Numbered from the stretch's first letter, positions 9,074 to 19,510 are shown. The stretch is 64,000 nt of DNA from Achromobacter pestifer (GCF_902859625.1 NZ_CADIJX010000006.1:1-64000), one strand, 5' to 3'. Notes: a model not told the origin generated them from the sequence alone. Numbers and translations: made by a program.

Positions 9074-10381
9074 TTAGGCGTTGGACTTGGACTTCTGCTG
9101 CGACGGCTTGAGCGCGCGCCAGCCGATGTCGGTGCGGTACTGGCGGCCATCGAAATGGATGCCGTCGATGGCTTCGTACACACGGTCGCGGGCCATCTTG
9201 ACCGAGTCGCCCAGCGCGGTGACGCACAGCACACGGCCGCCCGTGGTCTTGATGTCTTCACCGTCCAACTGCGTGGCGGCGTGGAAGACCATGCAGTCTT
9301 CGGCACTGGCGGGCAGGCCGCGAATCACGTCGCCGGTACGCGGCGTATTGGGGTAGTTGTGCGAAGCCAGCACCACGCCCAAGGCCGTACGGCGATCCCA
9401 GGTGATGTCGGCCTGATCCAGCGTGCCTTCCACGGCATGCTCAAAGGCATCCAGCAGGTCGCTCTTGACGCGCATCATGATGGGCTGGGTTTCCGGGTCG
9501 CCCATGCGGCAGTTGAATTCCAGCGTCTTGATTTCGCGGTCGGGATCGTCGCCAGGGGCGATCATCAGGCCGGCGTACAGGAAACCTGTGAAAGGAATGC
9601 CGTCGCGCGCCATGCCCTGCACGGTCGGCAGGATGATTTCGCGCATGATGCGGTGATGAAGTTCGGGCGTGACGACCGGGGCGGGCGAATAGGCGCCCAT
9701 GCCGCCCGTATTGGGGCCTTGATCGCCATCTTGCAGGCGCTTGTGGTCCTGGCTGGTGGCCAGCGCCAGCACGTTGCGGCCATCGCACATGACGATGAAG
9801 CTGGCTTCTTCGCCCACCAGGCACTCTTCAATGACGACGCGCGCGCCAGCGGCGCCCATCGAGCCGTCGCCCAGCATGGCGTCGACGGCGGCGTGGGCTT
9901 CTTCCAACGTGGCGGCGACCACGACGCCCTTGCCGGCGGCCAGGCCATCGGCCTTGATGACGATCGGGGCGCCTTCCTTATCGATATAGGTGTGGGCCAG
10001 GGCCGGATCGGTGAAGGTCTCGTAGCGGGCGGTCGGGATGTGGTGCCGGACCATGAAGGCCTTGGCGTAGTCCTTCGAGCTTTCCAGTTGAGCGGCAGCC
10101 TTGGTCGGGCCGAAGATCTTCAGGCCGCGCGCGCGGAAAACATCCACGACGCCAGCGGCCAGCGGCGCTTCCGGACCAACGACCGTCAGGGCGATGCCCT
10201 CGCGTTGGACGAAATCAGCCAGTTCCTCGGCATTGGTGAACGCGATGTTCTCCACCTGCTCGGCCCGTTGCGTGCCGCCGTTGCCCGGGGCGACATACAC
10301 CTTGTGTACGCGCGGGGAGCGGGCCAGCCGCCAGGCGAGGGCATGTTCGCGGCCGCCCGAGCCAATTACCAGGAGTTTCAT
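9074..10381 (-). CDS. purD: phosphoribosylamine-glycine ligase PurD
   Basis: 435-aa GAR synthetase of purine synthesis. It carries the N-terminal [17 protein letters not shown] motif, the ATP-grasp region with [13 protein letters not shown], and the family motif [12 protein letters not shown]. It lies between yebC and hemF in one direction with short gaps. Nothing unusual is seen. Confidence 0.97.
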   Translation of the reverse strand: MKLLVIGSGGREHALAWRLARSPRVHKVYVAPGNGGTQRAEQVENIAFTNAEELADFVQREGIALTVVGPEAPLAAGVVDVFRARGLKIFGPTKAAAQLESSKDYAKAFMVRHHIPTARYETFTDPALAHTYIDKEGAPIVIKADGLAAGKGVVVAATLEEAHAAVDAMLGDGSMGAAGARVVIEECLVGEEASFIVMCDGRNVLALATSQDHKRLQDGDQGPNTGGMGAYSPAPVVTPELHHRIMREIILPTVQGMARDGIPFTGFLYAGLMIAPGDDPDREIKTLEFNCRMGDPETQPIMMRVKSDLLDAFEHAVEGTLDQADITWDRRTALGVVLASHNYPNTPRTGDVIRGLPASAEDCMVFHAATQLDGEDIKTTGGRVLCVTALGDSVKMARDRVYEAIDGIHFDGRQYRTDIGWRALKPSQQKSKSNA

Positions 10382-10506
10382 GTTGCGTGATTCTGAAGGT
10401 TGCCACTCTAGCCCGTGGAGAAGGCAACGGATCCGGGATGGCCCAGATCCGATTTACATCCTGGCTTGCCGACGGCGGGGCCATCGGCAAGCCAAAACTG
10501 TGGGAT

Positions 10507-11238
10507 TTACTGCGATTCGTCGAAAATGACGTTGGTATAGACTTCCTGCACGTCATCCAGCGCTTCCAGGGCGTCGAGCAGCTTCTGCATCTTGATGGCG
10601 TCTTCGCCAGCCAGTTCGGTCTCGTTCAGCGCCTTCATGACGATGCCGTCGACTTCGGCCTTCAGGCCGGCGTCGTCGAAAGCCTTGCGAACCGTGGCGT
10701 AGTCGGCCGGGGCGCAAACGACTTCAATCACGCCTTCTTCGTCCGTCGTCACGTCTTCGGCGCCCGCGTCCAGCGCGGCTTCCATGACCTTGTCTTCGGA
10801 CGAGCCGGGTGCGAACACGAATTGGCCGCAGTGTTTGAACATGAAGGCCACCGAGCCTTCCTGGCCCAGGTTGCCGCCGTTCTTGGCAAAGGCGTGACGC
10901 ACATCGGCCACCGTGCGGGTGCGGTTGTCGGTCATGCAATCGACAATGACCGCCGCGCCGCCGATGCCGTAGCCTTCGTAGCGCACTTCCTCGTAGGCAT
11001 CGCCGTCGGCGCCGCCCGCGCCACGCTGGATGGCCCGCTGGATATTGTCCTTGGGCATGTTGGCGTCGGTCGCCTTGTCCCAGGCCATGCGCAAGCGCGG
11101 GTTGCTGTCCGGGTCGGGGCCGCCGGCGCGCGCCGCCACGGTGATTTCACGAATGATCTTGGTCCACAGCTTTCCGCGTTTGGCGTCTTGACGCCCTTTG
11201 CGGTGCTGAATATTGGCCCATTTGCTGTGTCCGGCCAT
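10507..11238 (-). CDS. yebC: YebC/PmpR family protein
   Basis: 243-aa YebC/TACO1 family protein. It begins [21 protein letters not shown] and contains [13 protein letters not shown] and [15 protein letters not shown], all strongly conserved in the family. Family members were described as transcriptional regulators and more recently linked to translation of difficult sequences. Which applies here cannot be told from the sequence. It is first of the yebC-purD-hemF run and divergent from the HerA-like gene. Confidence 0.93.
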   Translation of the reverse strand: MAGHSKWANIQHRKGRQDAKRGKLWTKIIREITVAARAGGPDPDSNPRLRMAWDKATDANMPKDNIQRAIQRGAGGADGDAYEEVRYEGYGIGGAAVIVDCMTDNRTRTVADVRHAFAKNGGNLGQEGSVAFMFKHCGQFVFAPGSSEDKVMEAALDAGAEDVTTDEEGVIEVVCAPADYATVRKAFDDAGLKAEVDGIVMKALNETELAGEDAIKMQKLLDALEALDDVQEVYTNVIFDESQ

Positions 11239-11399
11239 GGCTTCCCAGGGAAAATTGTCTGCAAAAAAGGCATTTTACCGTGCCGGCGGCCCGCGCGCCC
11301 GGGACGGTGCCGCCTGTGTCCTTATTGCCACGCGCACAACCCGGGCGGCAGGCTCTACACTTGGGCATTCCCCTGATTCCCTGGTCCGGAGCGCTGCAC

Positions 11400-12926
11400 A
11401 TGCCCAACCCCATCGTCATTGCCAAAAATGCACAGACCGAGTTGGCGCTGCTGCCTGCTCTGGCCAACCGTCATGGTTGCATCACTGGCGCCACCGGCAC
11501 CGGCAAGACCGTCACGTTGCAGGTGCTGGCCGAGTCGTTTTCCCGCATCGGCACGCCGGTATTCATGGCCGACGTCAAAGGCGACCTGACCGGTATTTCC
11601 CAGGCGGGCACGGCCAGCCCCAAATTGGCCGAACGGCTGAAGAGCCTGGGCCTGGCCGAGCCCGCCTGGGGAGCCAGCCCGGTTACGCTGTGGGACGTGT
11701 TCGGCGAGCAAGGGCTGCCGGTGCGGGCCACCATTTCCGATATGGGCCCGTTGCTGCTGTCCCGCATCCTGGAACTGAACGATACGCAGGAAGGCGTGCT
11801 GACCCTGGTATTCAAGGTTGCGGATGACGAAGGCCAGTTGCTGCTGGACTTGAAAGACTTGCGGGCCATGCTTCAGAACGTGGCGGATCGTTCGGCCGAA
11901 TTGAAGACCCGCTATGGCAATGTCTCGTCCGCCAGCGTCGGTGCCATCCAACGTGGACTGCTGGCTCTGGAGTCCCAGGGGGCGGAGAAATTCTTCGGCG
12001 AGCCCATGCTGGACGTGGCCGACCTGATGCGCACGGACGCCCAGGGGCATGGCATGGTCAATGTGCTGGCCGCCGACAAACTGATGCAGGCGCCGCGCCT
12101 GTATGCCATTTTCCTGCTCTGGCTGCTGGCCGATCTGTACGAGAAGCTGCCGGAAGTCGGTGACATGGATCAGCCCAAACTGGTTTTCTTCTTTGACGAG
12201 GCCCACTTGCTGTTCAACGACGCGCCGCCCGCGTTGCTCAACAAGATCGAGCAGGTGGTGCGCCTGGTCCGATCCAAGGGGGTGGGCGTCTATTTCGTGA
12301 CGCAGAATCCGTTGGATATCCCCGATACCGTGCTTGGCCAGCTGGGCAACCGCGTCCAGCATGCCTTGCGGGCGTTCACGCCGCGCGACCAGAAGGCCGT
12401 CAAGACGGCGGCCCAGACGATGCGTCCGAACCCGGGGCTGGATATCGAGGCCGCCATCACCGAATTGGGGGTGGGGGAGGCGTTGGTGTCGCTGCTGGAC
12501 GCCAAGGGCCGGCCCATGCCGACCGAGCGCGCCTATATCGTGCCGCCCGCCAGCCGGATCGGCCCGGCGACCGATGCAGAGCGTCAATCTTTGCGTCAAG
12601 GCAGCCCGATGGCGGCGAAGTACGAAAAGGCCATTGATCGCGAATCGGCGTACGAAGTCCTGGCTGGTCGCGCCGCGGTGCCGGTGGACCAGGCGTCGAC
12701 CAAGGGGGCCCCGGCCAAGCCGGCGGGAACCGAGCCGGCAAGCGAAGCCTCGGGGGGCGGTCTGATGGGCAGCTTGAATGATGTGCTGTTCGGTTCGACC
12801 GGGCCGCGGGGCGGCAAGCGTGACGGTGTTGTCCAGACCATGGCCAAAAGCACCGTCCGTTCAATCGCTCGGGAACTGACCCGAGGTATTTTGGGGTCAT
12901 TGCTGGGCTCGAAGAGCCGCCGCTGA
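11400..12926 (+). CDS. HerA-like ATPase, YjgR/DUF853 family
   Basis: 508-aa cytosolic P-loop ATPase of the HerA/FtsK superfamily with the DUF853 C-terminal region. Walker A GATGTGKT lies at residues 30-37, the Walker B stretch is [12 protein letters not shown], and the segment [29 protein letters not shown] is characteristic. A basic, serine-rich tail ends in SLLGSKSRR. The frame is open 40 codons further upstream, but the ATG at 11400 ([10 protein letters not shown]) gives the family N-terminus. The physiological role of YjgR-type proteins is not established. Confidence 0.85.
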   Translation: MPNPIVIAKNAQTELALLPALANRHGCITGATGTGKTVTLQVLAESFSRIGTPVFMADVKGDLTGISQAGTASPKLAERLKSLGLAEPAWGASPVTLWDVFGEQGLPVRATISDMGPLLLSRILELNDTQEGVLTLVFKVADDEGQLLLDLKDLRAMLQNVADRSAELKTRYGNVSSASVGAIQRGLLALESQGAEKFFGEPMLDVADLMRTDAQGHGMVNVLAADKLMQAPRLYAIFLLWLLADLYEKLPEVGDMDQPKLVFFFDEAHLLFNDAPPALLNKIEQVVRLVRSKGVGVYFVTQNPLDIPDTVLGQLGNRVQHALRAFTPRDQKAVKTAAQTMRPNPGLDIEAAITELGVGEALVSLLDAKGRPMPTERAYIVPPASRIGPATDAERQSLRQGSPMAAKYEKAIDRESAYEVLAGRAAVPVDQASTKGAPAKPAGTEPASEASGGGLMGSLNDVLFGSTGPRGGKRDGVVQTMAKSTVRSIARELTRGILGSLLGSKSRR

Positions 12927-13046
12927 TCTTTCTGCGGCGTTGCAATTCGCAAAATGTAATACCGTCGTTTTGTAACGGGGGGTGTTGCGCCGTGCCCGTT
13001 TATGCCTATGATTCTGGGCGGTCTATAAAAGGAAAAATAAGGAAAC

Positions 13047-14117
13047 GTGGTGGCTAAGAAACATAAGATTGCGGTCATTCCGGGGGACGGAATTGGCAAG
13101 GAGGTTGTGCCTGAAGGATTGAAAGTGCTGGACGCTGCCGCGGCGCGTTTCGGCATTGAGTTTCAGTGGGATCACTTTGACTGGAGCTGCGACTACTACG
13201 CCCAGCACGGCAAGATGATGCCCGACGATTGGAAGGCGCAGATCGGTCAGCACGAAGCGATATTCTTTGGTTCGATCGGCTGGCCCGCCACGGTGCCTGA
13301 TCACGAAGCGCTTTGGGGCTCACTGTTCAAATTCCGCCGCGAATTTGATCAATACATCAATTTGCGTCCAGTGCGCCTGATGCCCGGCGTACCGTCGCCC
13401 TTGGCAGACCGCAAGCCCGGCGACATCGATTTCTTCATCGTGCGCGAGAACACCGAGGGGGAATACTCCAATAGCGGTGGCCGCCTGTTCGAGGGAACCG
13501 AGCGCGAAGTCGTCATCCAGGAAAGCGTGTTCACGCGCATTGGCGCTGATCGCGTGCTGAAGTTCGCGTTTGAACTGGCCCAGAAGCGCGGCAAGCATCT
13601 GACTGCTGCCACCAAGTCCAATGGTATTTCGATTTCGATGCCATGGTGGGACGAGCGCGTGGCCGAGATGGCCGGGAACTATCCGGACGTGCGTTGGGAC
13701 AAATATCACATTGATATCCTCTGCGCGCATTTCGTGCAGCATCCCGATTGGTTTGACGTGGTGGTGGCCTCCAACCTGTTCGGGGACATCCTGTCCGACC
13801 TGGGGCCGGCTTGCACGGGCACGATTGGGATCGCGCCGTCCGCGAACCTGAATCCAGAGCGTAAGTTTCCTTCGCTGTTCGAGCCCGTGCACGGTTCGGC
13901 GCCGGACATTTATGGCAAGGGTATCGCCAACCCGATCGGGCAGATCTGGAGTGGTGCGTTGATGCTTGATTTCCTGGGGTATCCCGAGGCATCGGCTGCG
14001 GTGGTGGCAGCGATCGAAACGGTACTGGCGGAAGGTCCCCGTACCCGGGATATGAAGGGCAATGCTTCGACCGTCGAGGTGGGCAGCGCGATTGCGTCGC
14101 TGATCTCGGCCGGCTAA
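13047..14117 (+). CDS. tartrate/D-malate dehydrogenase (isocitrate/isopropylmalate dehydrogenase family)
   Basis: 356-aa beta-decarboxylating dehydrogenase using NAD and a divalent metal. It has the nucleotide-binding start IAVIPGDGIGKEV, the substrate region RPVRLMPGVPSPL, VRENTEGEYSNSGG, and the metal/NAD motif NLFGDILSDLG then FEPVHGSAPDIYGKGIANP. The sequence matches the tartrate dehydrogenase/D-malate dehydrogenase branch (TtuC/DmlA) better than LeuB, judging by the IGWPATVPDHEALWG segment. Two adjacent GTG codons at 13047 and 13050 are possible starts after an AAGGAA ribosome site. Substrate preference among tartrate, D-malate and isopropylmalate-like acids is inferred. Confidence 0.88.
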   Translation: MVAKKHKIAVIPGDGIGKEVVPEGLKVLDAAAARFGIEFQWDHFDWSCDYYAQHGKMMPDDWKAQIGQHEAIFFGSIGWPATVPDHEALWGSLFKFRREFDQYINLRPVRLMPGVPSPLADRKPGDIDFFIVRENTEGEYSNSGGRLFEGTEREVVIQESVFTRIGADRVLKFAFELAQKRGKHLTAATKSNGISISMPWWDERVAEMAGNYPDVRWDKYHIDILCAHFVQHPDWFDVVVASNLFGDILSDLGPACTGTIGIAPSANLNPERKFPSLFEPVHGSAPDIYGKGIANPIGQIWSGALMLDFLGYPEASAAVVAAIETVLAEGPRTRDMKGNASTVEVGSAIASLISAG

Positions 14118-14151
14118 GCGAATTCAGCAAGGACAGCCAACCAGGCAGTTG

Positions 14152-15138
14152 ATGGAAAATTCAATCTCCTCCTCCTCCTCCGCCTCGCATGTGGGCGGAG
14201 GACGGGCCGACCGCTTTGTCCGCAAGCTATTCCGCTTGCTGCGTTCGCGCACGCAAAGGCATAACCAGCATTTATGGCCATTTGTGCGGATATGGCGGGA
14301 CCGATCCGGCGTGATTTGTGGATTCCGGGCGTTTGGCCGATCCCTTCCCATTACCCCCCTGGCGCAAGGCTACGACCGCGAGGACGAAACGATCCATCTG
14401 ATCCTGAGCGGCCCCTCCGTTGCTCAGATCCCGTACGACCAGTTGGACATCGGCGTGGCGATGGGCGTCAACGGCGCGATCGCGCTAGCGCGCAAATTCG
14501 ACTTGCCGTTCAAGTACTACTGCATCATCGACCAGAATTTCGTGCGGGACCGCATTGAGCTGGTGCGCGAAATCGTCGGGCGGGACCTGACCCTGTACGT
14601 GTTTCCCGAAGTGTTGCGCTACATCATGCAGGGCATCCCGCAGGAGCAGATCCGTTGCCGGATCTGCATTATTGAACTGATCTCCGAGCGCGCGTATCAG
14701 CGGAGCGCCGCTCCGGCCATGCTCAAGCGGATTGCGGCGGCGACGCCCGATGTGCAATTGCTGGACGCCAAGCAAGGCCTGGGCTACAGCTTCGATGCCT
14801 CACTGGGCGTGTTCGACGCCGATACGGTGGCCTACGCGGCGTTGCAGGTGCTGGTATCCGGCGGCGCCCGCCAGGTGTATGTGCACGGACTGGACCTGAC
14901 CGTGCAACACGGACTGCGGTTCTATGACGAGGGTGGTCAACCCCAGGCCAGCCGATTGGCACGCAAGTTCGCGCATTTGATCGAACCGTCGTTCCGGTTT
15001 GCCTCCACGCATTGGCGGGCTCGCGGTGTGTCGGTGTTCAACTTGTCTCCGATCAGTGCCTTGTCGCCCGATATCATCGAGCGCAAGGACTGGCAGGTCT
15101 TGCTGAAAGACGGCACGTCCATGCAAAAGGGCGCCTGA
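14152..15138 (+). CDS. sialyl/Kdo-transferase-like LPS glycosyltransferase
   Basis: 328-aa protein resembling the CstI/CstII sialyltransferase and WaaZ-type Kdo transferase group. It has a nucleotide-sugar-type start LILSGPSVAQIPYDQL, a GVNGAIALARKFDL segment, and a late GARQVYVHGLDLTVQHGLRFYDEGG motif like the SGIDFY region of Cst proteins. No signal peptide or membrane span is visible, so a cytosolic enzyme acting on lipid-linked sugar is likely. The N-terminus (residues 4-11) is a serine run encoded by a CTC repeat and probably disordered. No other LPS gene adjoins it. The sugar transferred cannot be deduced. Function is moderately supported. Confidence 0.5.
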   Translation: MENSISSSSSASHVGGGRADRFVRKLFRLLRSRTQRHNQHLWPFVRIWRDRSGVICGFRAFGRSLPITPLAQGYDREDETIHLILSGPSVAQIPYDQLDIGVAMGVNGAIALARKFDLPFKYYCIIDQNFVRDRIELVREIVGRDLTLYVFPEVLRYIMQGIPQEQIRCRICIIELISERAYQRSAAPAMLKRIAAATPDVQLLDAKQGLGYSFDASLGVFDADTVAYAALQVLVSGGARQVYVHGLDLTVQHGLRFYDEGGQPQASRLARKFAHLIEPSFRFASTHWRARGVSVFNLSPISALSPDIIERKDWQVLLKDGTSMQKGA

Positions 15139-15150
15139 TCAGGCGCCCTT
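15127..15150. terminator. bidirectional terminator
   Basis: A 24-bp perfect palindrome of AAGGGCGCCTGA and its complement, followed by a T-run on the plus strand and preceded by an A-run. It contains the stop codon of the LPS-type gene and lies 17 bases from the end of the convergent emrB-like gene. Confidence 0.85.
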
Positions 15151-15166
15151 TTTTACCGCAGTTGTG

Positions 15167-16783
15167 TCAGTGCGCGCCGGCCGCCGCTTCCGCCGCGCCG
15201 CCGCCGCCCGCCTTGGCCGAACGGGGGCGAGCAAACCACACCAGACCCGTCAGCATCAGGAAGATGACCGCCGAAGCGTAGAACACGTCTACCGCGGACA
15301 TGGTGAACGCCTGGGCATTGATCAGCCCGTCCACCATGGTCAGTGCTTGCTGGTGCGACATTCCATACCCGTTCTGCAAGGTGTTCAACGTTTGGTCGAA
15401 CGCCTGTTGACCGGGTTTGGCAATTTCGGTCAGTTGCGAATGGTGCATGGTGGCGCGGTTTTCCCACAGGGTCGTGGCGATCGAGGTGCCAAACGCGCCT
15501 GCCGTCAGCCGCAGGAAATTCGACAAGCCCGAGGCAGCGGGAATGCGCCACGGTTCAATGCTGGACAGGGTGATGGACGTCAGCGGCACGAAGAACGCCG
15601 CCATCGCCGCCCCTTGGATGATGGTTGGAATCATCAGCGTGCGCACATCGGTCTGGGTGTTGAAGCCCGACCGCATGAAGCACACCAGCGCGAAGATCAG
15701 GAAGGCCACGGTCACGATCTGGCGCGGGTCGCGCGTGGCCAGCATTTTGCCCACCAGCGGCGTCAACAGAATCGCCAGCAAACCGACAGGCGCCGTCACC
15801 AAGCCTGCGTAGGTCGCCGTATAGCCCATATTGCTTTGCAGCCACAGGGGCAACAGCACGACGTTGCCGAAGAACACGCCGTAAGCCACCGCCAGCGTCA
15901 GTGCGCCGACCGTGAAGTTACGAATCTTGAACAGGCGCAGGTCGACGACGGGATGGGCGTCGGTGAGTTCCCAGATCAGGAAGAAGACGAAGGCCACGAA
16001 GGCGGTTGCCGCTAGCGCAATGATGGTCGGGCTGGCGAACCAGTCCAGTTCCTTACCCTTGTCCAGCATGATCTGCAAGGCGCCGACCCACACAACCAGC
16101 AGCACCAGGCCCAGCTTGTCGATGGGCAGCTTGCGAGTCACGGATTCTCGGTTGCCATAGATGCGCCAACTGATCCAGGCCGCCAGCAGGCCGACAGGCA
16201 CGTTGATATAGAAGATCCAGGGCCACGTGTAGTTGTCGGAAATCCAGCCACCCAGCAGTGGTCCGGCGACGGGGGCAACCAACGTGGTCATGGACCAGAC
16301 CGCCAGCGCCATGCCCGCCTTGGACTTTGGAAAGCTGGCCAGCATCAGCGTCTGCGACAGCGGGATCATCGGGCCGGCCACCGCGCCTTGCAGCACGCGG
16401 AAGGCGATCAGCGCTTCAAGCGACGGCGAAAATCCGCACAGCCATGAAGCCACCACGAACAGCAGCGTCGAAATCAGGAACAGGCGGACCTGGCCGAAGC
16501 GTTGGGTCAGCCAGCCCGTCAGCGGCACCGTGATGGCATTGGCGACGGCAAACGACGTGATGACCCATGTGCCCTGGCTGGAGCTCACGCCCAGGTCGCC
16601 CGAGATCGTGGGAATGGACACGTTCGCAATCGAGGTGTCCAGCACGTTCATGAACACCGCGGTGGACAGGGCGATGGACCCGATGATGCGGGTCGCACCT
16701 TCCAGCGGCGGATGGGTGCCTGGTGGCCGGGCGGGTTCGGCGGCGGGCGCCCCTGCGCCCGCAGGCTGGGCGGGTGTGCTCAT
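15167..16783 (-). CDS. emrB: EmrB/QacA-family drug:H+ antiporter (MFS, DHA2)
   Basis: 538-aa inner-membrane transporter with about 14 hydrophobic segments. It belongs to the DHA2 family of the major facilitator superfamily. The signature NVLDTSIANVSIPTISGDLGVS in the first membrane segment and the WVITSFAVANAITVPLTGWL motif are typical of EmrB. It should export hydrophobic drugs through EmrA and an outer-membrane factor, both encoded directly upstream. Its ATG overlaps the emrA stop by 4 bases (ATGA). It is the last gene of the operon and ends at a terminator. Confidence 0.92.
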   Translation of the reverse strand: MSTPAQPAGAGAPAAEPARPPGTHPPLEGATRIIGSIALSTAVFMNVLDTSIANVSIPTISGDLGVSSSQGTWVITSFAVANAITVPLTGWLTQRFGQVRLFLISTLLFVVASWLCGFSPSLEALIAFRVLQGAVAGPMIPLSQTLMLASFPKSKAGMALAVWSMTTLVAPVAGPLLGGWISDNYTWPWIFYINVPVGLLAAWISWRIYGNRESVTRKLPIDKLGLVLLVVWVGALQIMLDKGKELDWFASPTIIALAATAFVAFVFFLIWELTDAHPVVDLRLFKIRNFTVGALTLAVAYGVFFGNVVLLPLWLQSNMGYTATYAGLVTAPVGLLAILLTPLVGKMLATRDPRQIVTVAFLIFALVCFMRSGFNTQTDVRTLMIPTIIQGAAMAAFFVPLTSITLSSIEPWRIPAASGLSNFLRLTAGAFGTSIATTLWENRATMHHSQLTEIAKPGQQAFDQTLNTLQNGYGMSHQQALTMVDGLINAQAFTMSAVDVFYASAVIFLMLTGLVWFARPRSAKAGGGGAAEAAAGAH

Positions 16784-17973
16784 GATGCCAGATTGTCTTG
16801 GATGATCTTGCTGATCATGGTGTCGACTTCATCGTGGGCGGGGTCGAATGCGCGTGTCGACCAAGCCGGCTCCTTGCGCTCGGCCTGGGTCAGCGGTTCG
16901 CCTTCCTGCTTGCCCACATCGACTTCCACGTCCATGGACAGGCCGACGCGCAAGGGGTGCGTCTTCAGGTCCTCGGGATCCAGGGCGATACGCACGGGCA
17001 CGCGCTGTACCACCTTGATCCAGTTGCCGGTGGCGTTCTGCGCCGGCAGCAGCGCAAAGGCGCTGCCAGTGCCGGCATCCAGGCCGGCGATCTTGCCGTG
17101 ATAGGTCACCGAGCTGCCGTACAGGTCGGCCACCATCTTGACCGGCTGGCCGATGCGCATCTTGCGCAGTTGGCCTTCCTTGAAGTTGGCTTCCACCCAG
17201 ACCTGATCCAGCGGAACGACCGTCATCAGCGCATTGCCAGGGGCCACGCGCTGGCCGACTTGCACGCTGCGGCGGGCCACCACGCCGCTGACCGGTGCCG
17301 GCAGCACCGTGCGCGACTGCGCCAGCCAGGCGTTGCGCAGGCCGGCGGCGGCCTGAAGCACGTCAGGGTGATTGGCCACTGTCGTGCCTTGCGTCAAGGC
17401 TTGGTTGGTGGCCAGTTTGGCGCGCGAGGCGGCCAAGGCCGCTCGGGCTTGCGCCAGACCCGATTGAGCGGACTTCAAGGCGGCTTCGGCGTGCAGGATT
17501 TCTTCGCCGCTGACGCCGCCGGATTTGGCCAGTTGCTGGCGACGGCTGACGTCGCTTTGCGCGCGGGTCAGTTCGGCCTGGGCGCGCAAGATATCGGCGT
17601 TGCGCAGATCGACATCGGCGGCCAGGGCGTCATTCTGGACGTAGTAGGTGCGGACCTGGCGCACCATCTGCGCCAATTTGGCCTGGGCCTGTTGCAGGGC
17701 CACGTCGGTGTCGGCGGGGTCCAGGCGCACCAGCGCCTGGCCGGCCGTGACGGTTTCGGTGTCGTCGGCCTCGATGGCGATGACGGTGCCGGGCACTTGG
17801 GGCGTGATCTGTACCAAGTTGCCATGGACATAGGCGTCGTCGGTGCTTTCAAAGTGGGCGCCAAACAAGGCCCACCAGATGCCGTAGGCGATGGCGATAA
17901 CAATGAAGACGCCGGTGGCCAGCAGCAGCAGGCGTTTACGGGCGGGATTGGTCGTGGGAGTGGCAGCGTTCAT
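16780..17973 (-). CDS. emrA: EmrA-type periplasmic adaptor (HlyD family)
   Basis: 397-aa membrane fusion protein. A single N-terminal membrane anchor lies at about residues 14-34 (LLLLATGVFIVIAIAYGIWWA). Next come the biotinyl-lipoyl-like half motif FESTDDAYVHGNLVQITPQVPG, a long alanine-rich coiled-coil hairpin (about 95-210) and the matching PVSGVVARRSVQVGQRVAPG half. This is the EmrA layout. It links the inner-membrane EmrB to the outer-membrane factor. It overlaps emrB and starts 21 bases after the outer-membrane factor stop. Confidence 0.93.
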   Translation of the reverse strand: MNAATPTTNPARKRLLLLATGVFIVIAIAYGIWWALFGAHFESTDDAYVHGNLVQITPQVPGTVIAIEADDTETVTAGQALVRLDPADTDVALQQAQAKLAQMVRQVRTYYVQNDALAADVDLRNADILRAQAELTRAQSDVSRRQQLAKSGGVSGEEILHAEAALKSAQSGLAQARAALAASRAKLATNQALTQGTTVANHPDVLQAAAGLRNAWLAQSRTVLPAPVSGVVARRSVQVGQRVAPGNALMTVVPLDQVWVEANFKEGQLRKMRIGQPVKMVADLYGSSVTYHGKIAGLDAGTGSAFALLPAQNATGNWIKVVQRVPVRIALDPEDLKTHPLRVGLSMDVEVDVGKQEGEPLTQAERKEPAWSTRAFDPAHDEVDTMISKIIQDNLAS

Positions 17974-17994
17974 GACGTCTGAATCCGGGGGCGT

Positions 17995-19458
17995 TCAATG
18001 AATGGGGTTCGTGGCGGGGGCGGACGGCGCCTGAGAGGCGGCGTCGGCCTGGGGCTGGGCGCCGGGCTCGGCTCCAGGGGCGTAACCGCCGCCCAGCGCG
18101 TTGGCCAGGTTGGCGTCCAACTGATAGGCGCGGATGCGCAGGTCGGTGTCCATGCGGGCTTGGGTCAGCACGCCGGTCTGCGCGATGAGCACGGTGATGT
18201 AGTTGCCCAGGCCGGCCTTGTAGCGATTGACGGCCAGGTCATACGCGGCTTCGATCGCTTCGCGGGCCTGGTGTTGCTGGGTCCGTTCTTGTTGCAGCAA
18301 GCGCAAGCCGTCCAGCGCGTCGGCCACTTGATGCACTGCGTCCAGCACCGACTGGTTGTAGTCCGACACGGCCAGATCGGCGTCGGCTCGGCGGCCCGCC
18401 AGATTGGCGTTCAGTTCACCACCATGGAAGATGGGCAGCGTGATGGCGGGGCCGATGCCGGCGGTGCGGGCGGCGGCGCCCAGCAGGTTGCCGGTGCCCA
18501 AGGCCTGGAAGCCGACGAACGCGGTCAGATTGACGTTGGGGTAGAACTCCGCGCGGGCAGTATCGATGGCGCTGCGGGCGGCCTCGGCACGCCAGCGCGA
18601 GGCGACGACGTCAGGGCGGTGACCCAGCAAGTCCAGGGGGATTTGAGCCGGCACGACGCCTGCGGGGGCGGTCAAGTTCACGGCGGCCAGCGATTGGCCA
18701 CGTTGCGGACCTGCGCCTGTCAGCGCGGCGACCTGGTTGCGCAGTTGCGCCAGCGTGGTCTCCGTCTGCGTCAATTCCACGCGACCGGCCGCAAGCGACG
18801 ATTCCGCCTGCTTCACCTCCACTTGCGTGTCCAGGCCGGCGGTGTACCGACCCTGAGTCAGGGACAACACGTCGGCGCGTTGCGCGATCACGCGCTTGAG
18901 CACGTCACGCTGGGCAAAGGCGTTTTGCAGATTGAGATAGGCGCGAACCGTGGCGCTGGCCAGGATGTTACGCGCCGCTTGCGCGTCCGCGACGGCGGCT
19001 TCGCGCTCGGATACCGCGGATTTCAGGCGCGACCGGTTCTTGCCCCAGAAATCCAGCTCGTAGCTGAAGTCCAGCGCCAGCCGGTTGTCGCTGACAACGG
19101 AACCGCCCAGCGGGGCCGGATAGATATAGTCGGATGACAAGTGCTCGCGGTTCAGCGAGTAATCGGCGTCCACGCGCGGCATCAGCGGCGCGCGCGCCGT
19201 GCTGACGGCGGCATTGGCCTTGGCCAAGCGGGCTTGAGCCGCGCTCATGGACGGGCTGTTCGCCAGCGCTTCATCCATCAGCGTGTTGAGCTGGCTGTCC
19301 CCGTAGCGTTGCCACCATTGCGTATTGGGCCAGACCGTGTCTTGGCCGATCAGCCCCAATTTGGATTCATCCAGCGCCGCAACCGGCGCAGGCCCGGGTT
19401 CCATCAGTGCGCAACCGCTCAGGGCCAGCACCAATACGGTAGAAAGAAGGCGTTTCAT
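17995..19458 (-). CDS. outer-membrane efflux lipoprotein (NodT/OprM family)
   Basis: 487-aa TolC-like outer-membrane factor. The lipoprotein signal is MKRLLSTVLVLALSGC with lipidated C16 (lipobox LSGC). Two OEP repeats follow, with RAPLMPRVDADYSLNREH and TARAEFYPNVNLTAFVGFQ as the typical start of each half. The C-terminal about 30 residues are rich in Pro, Ala and Gln. It is the first gene of the efflux operon, preceded by the palindromic MarR-type operator, and runs on into emrA and emrB. Confidence 0.92.
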   Translation of the reverse strand: MKRLLSTVLVLALSGCALMEPGPAPVAALDESKLGLIGQDTVWPNTQWWQRYGDSQLNTLMDEALANSPSMSAAQARLAKANAAVSTARAPLMPRVDADYSLNREHLSSDYIYPAPLGGSVVSDNRLALDFSYELDFWGKNRSRLKSAVSEREAAVADAQAARNILASATVRAYLNLQNAFAQRDVLKRVIAQRADVLSLTQGRYTAGLDTQVEVKQAESSLAAGRVELTQTETTLAQLRNQVAALTGAGPQRGQSLAAVNLTAPAGVVPAQIPLDLLGHRPDVVASRWRAEAARSAIDTARAEFYPNVNLTAFVGFQALGTGNLLGAAARTAGIGPAITLPIFHGGELNANLAGRRADADLAVSDYNQSVLDAVHQVADALDGLRLLQQERTQQHQAREAIEAAYDLAVNRYKAGLGNYITVLIAQTGVLTQARMDTDLRIRAYQLDANLANALGGGYAPGAEPGAQPQADAASQAPSAPATNPIH

Positions 19459-19492
19459 CCTGACTGTTTGCTGAAAGTAATTGATTAATCTG

Positions 19493-19510
19493 TATTTGCC
19501 TAGGCAAATA
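19493..19510. promoter_or_regulatory. 18-bp perfect palindrome, candidate MarR operator of the efflux operon
   Basis: TATTTGCCTAGGCAAATA is a perfect 18-bp palindrome placed 35 bases upstream of the start of the efflux operon and downstream of marR. Size, A/T-flanked symmetry and position are those of a MarR-family operator. A related site lies in front of marR itself at 20082-20099. Confidence 0.8.

Noticed and set aside
12910-12960. Terminator after the HerA-like gene
   Set aside because: Only a loose GCCGC/GCGGC pairing with no T-run is seen.
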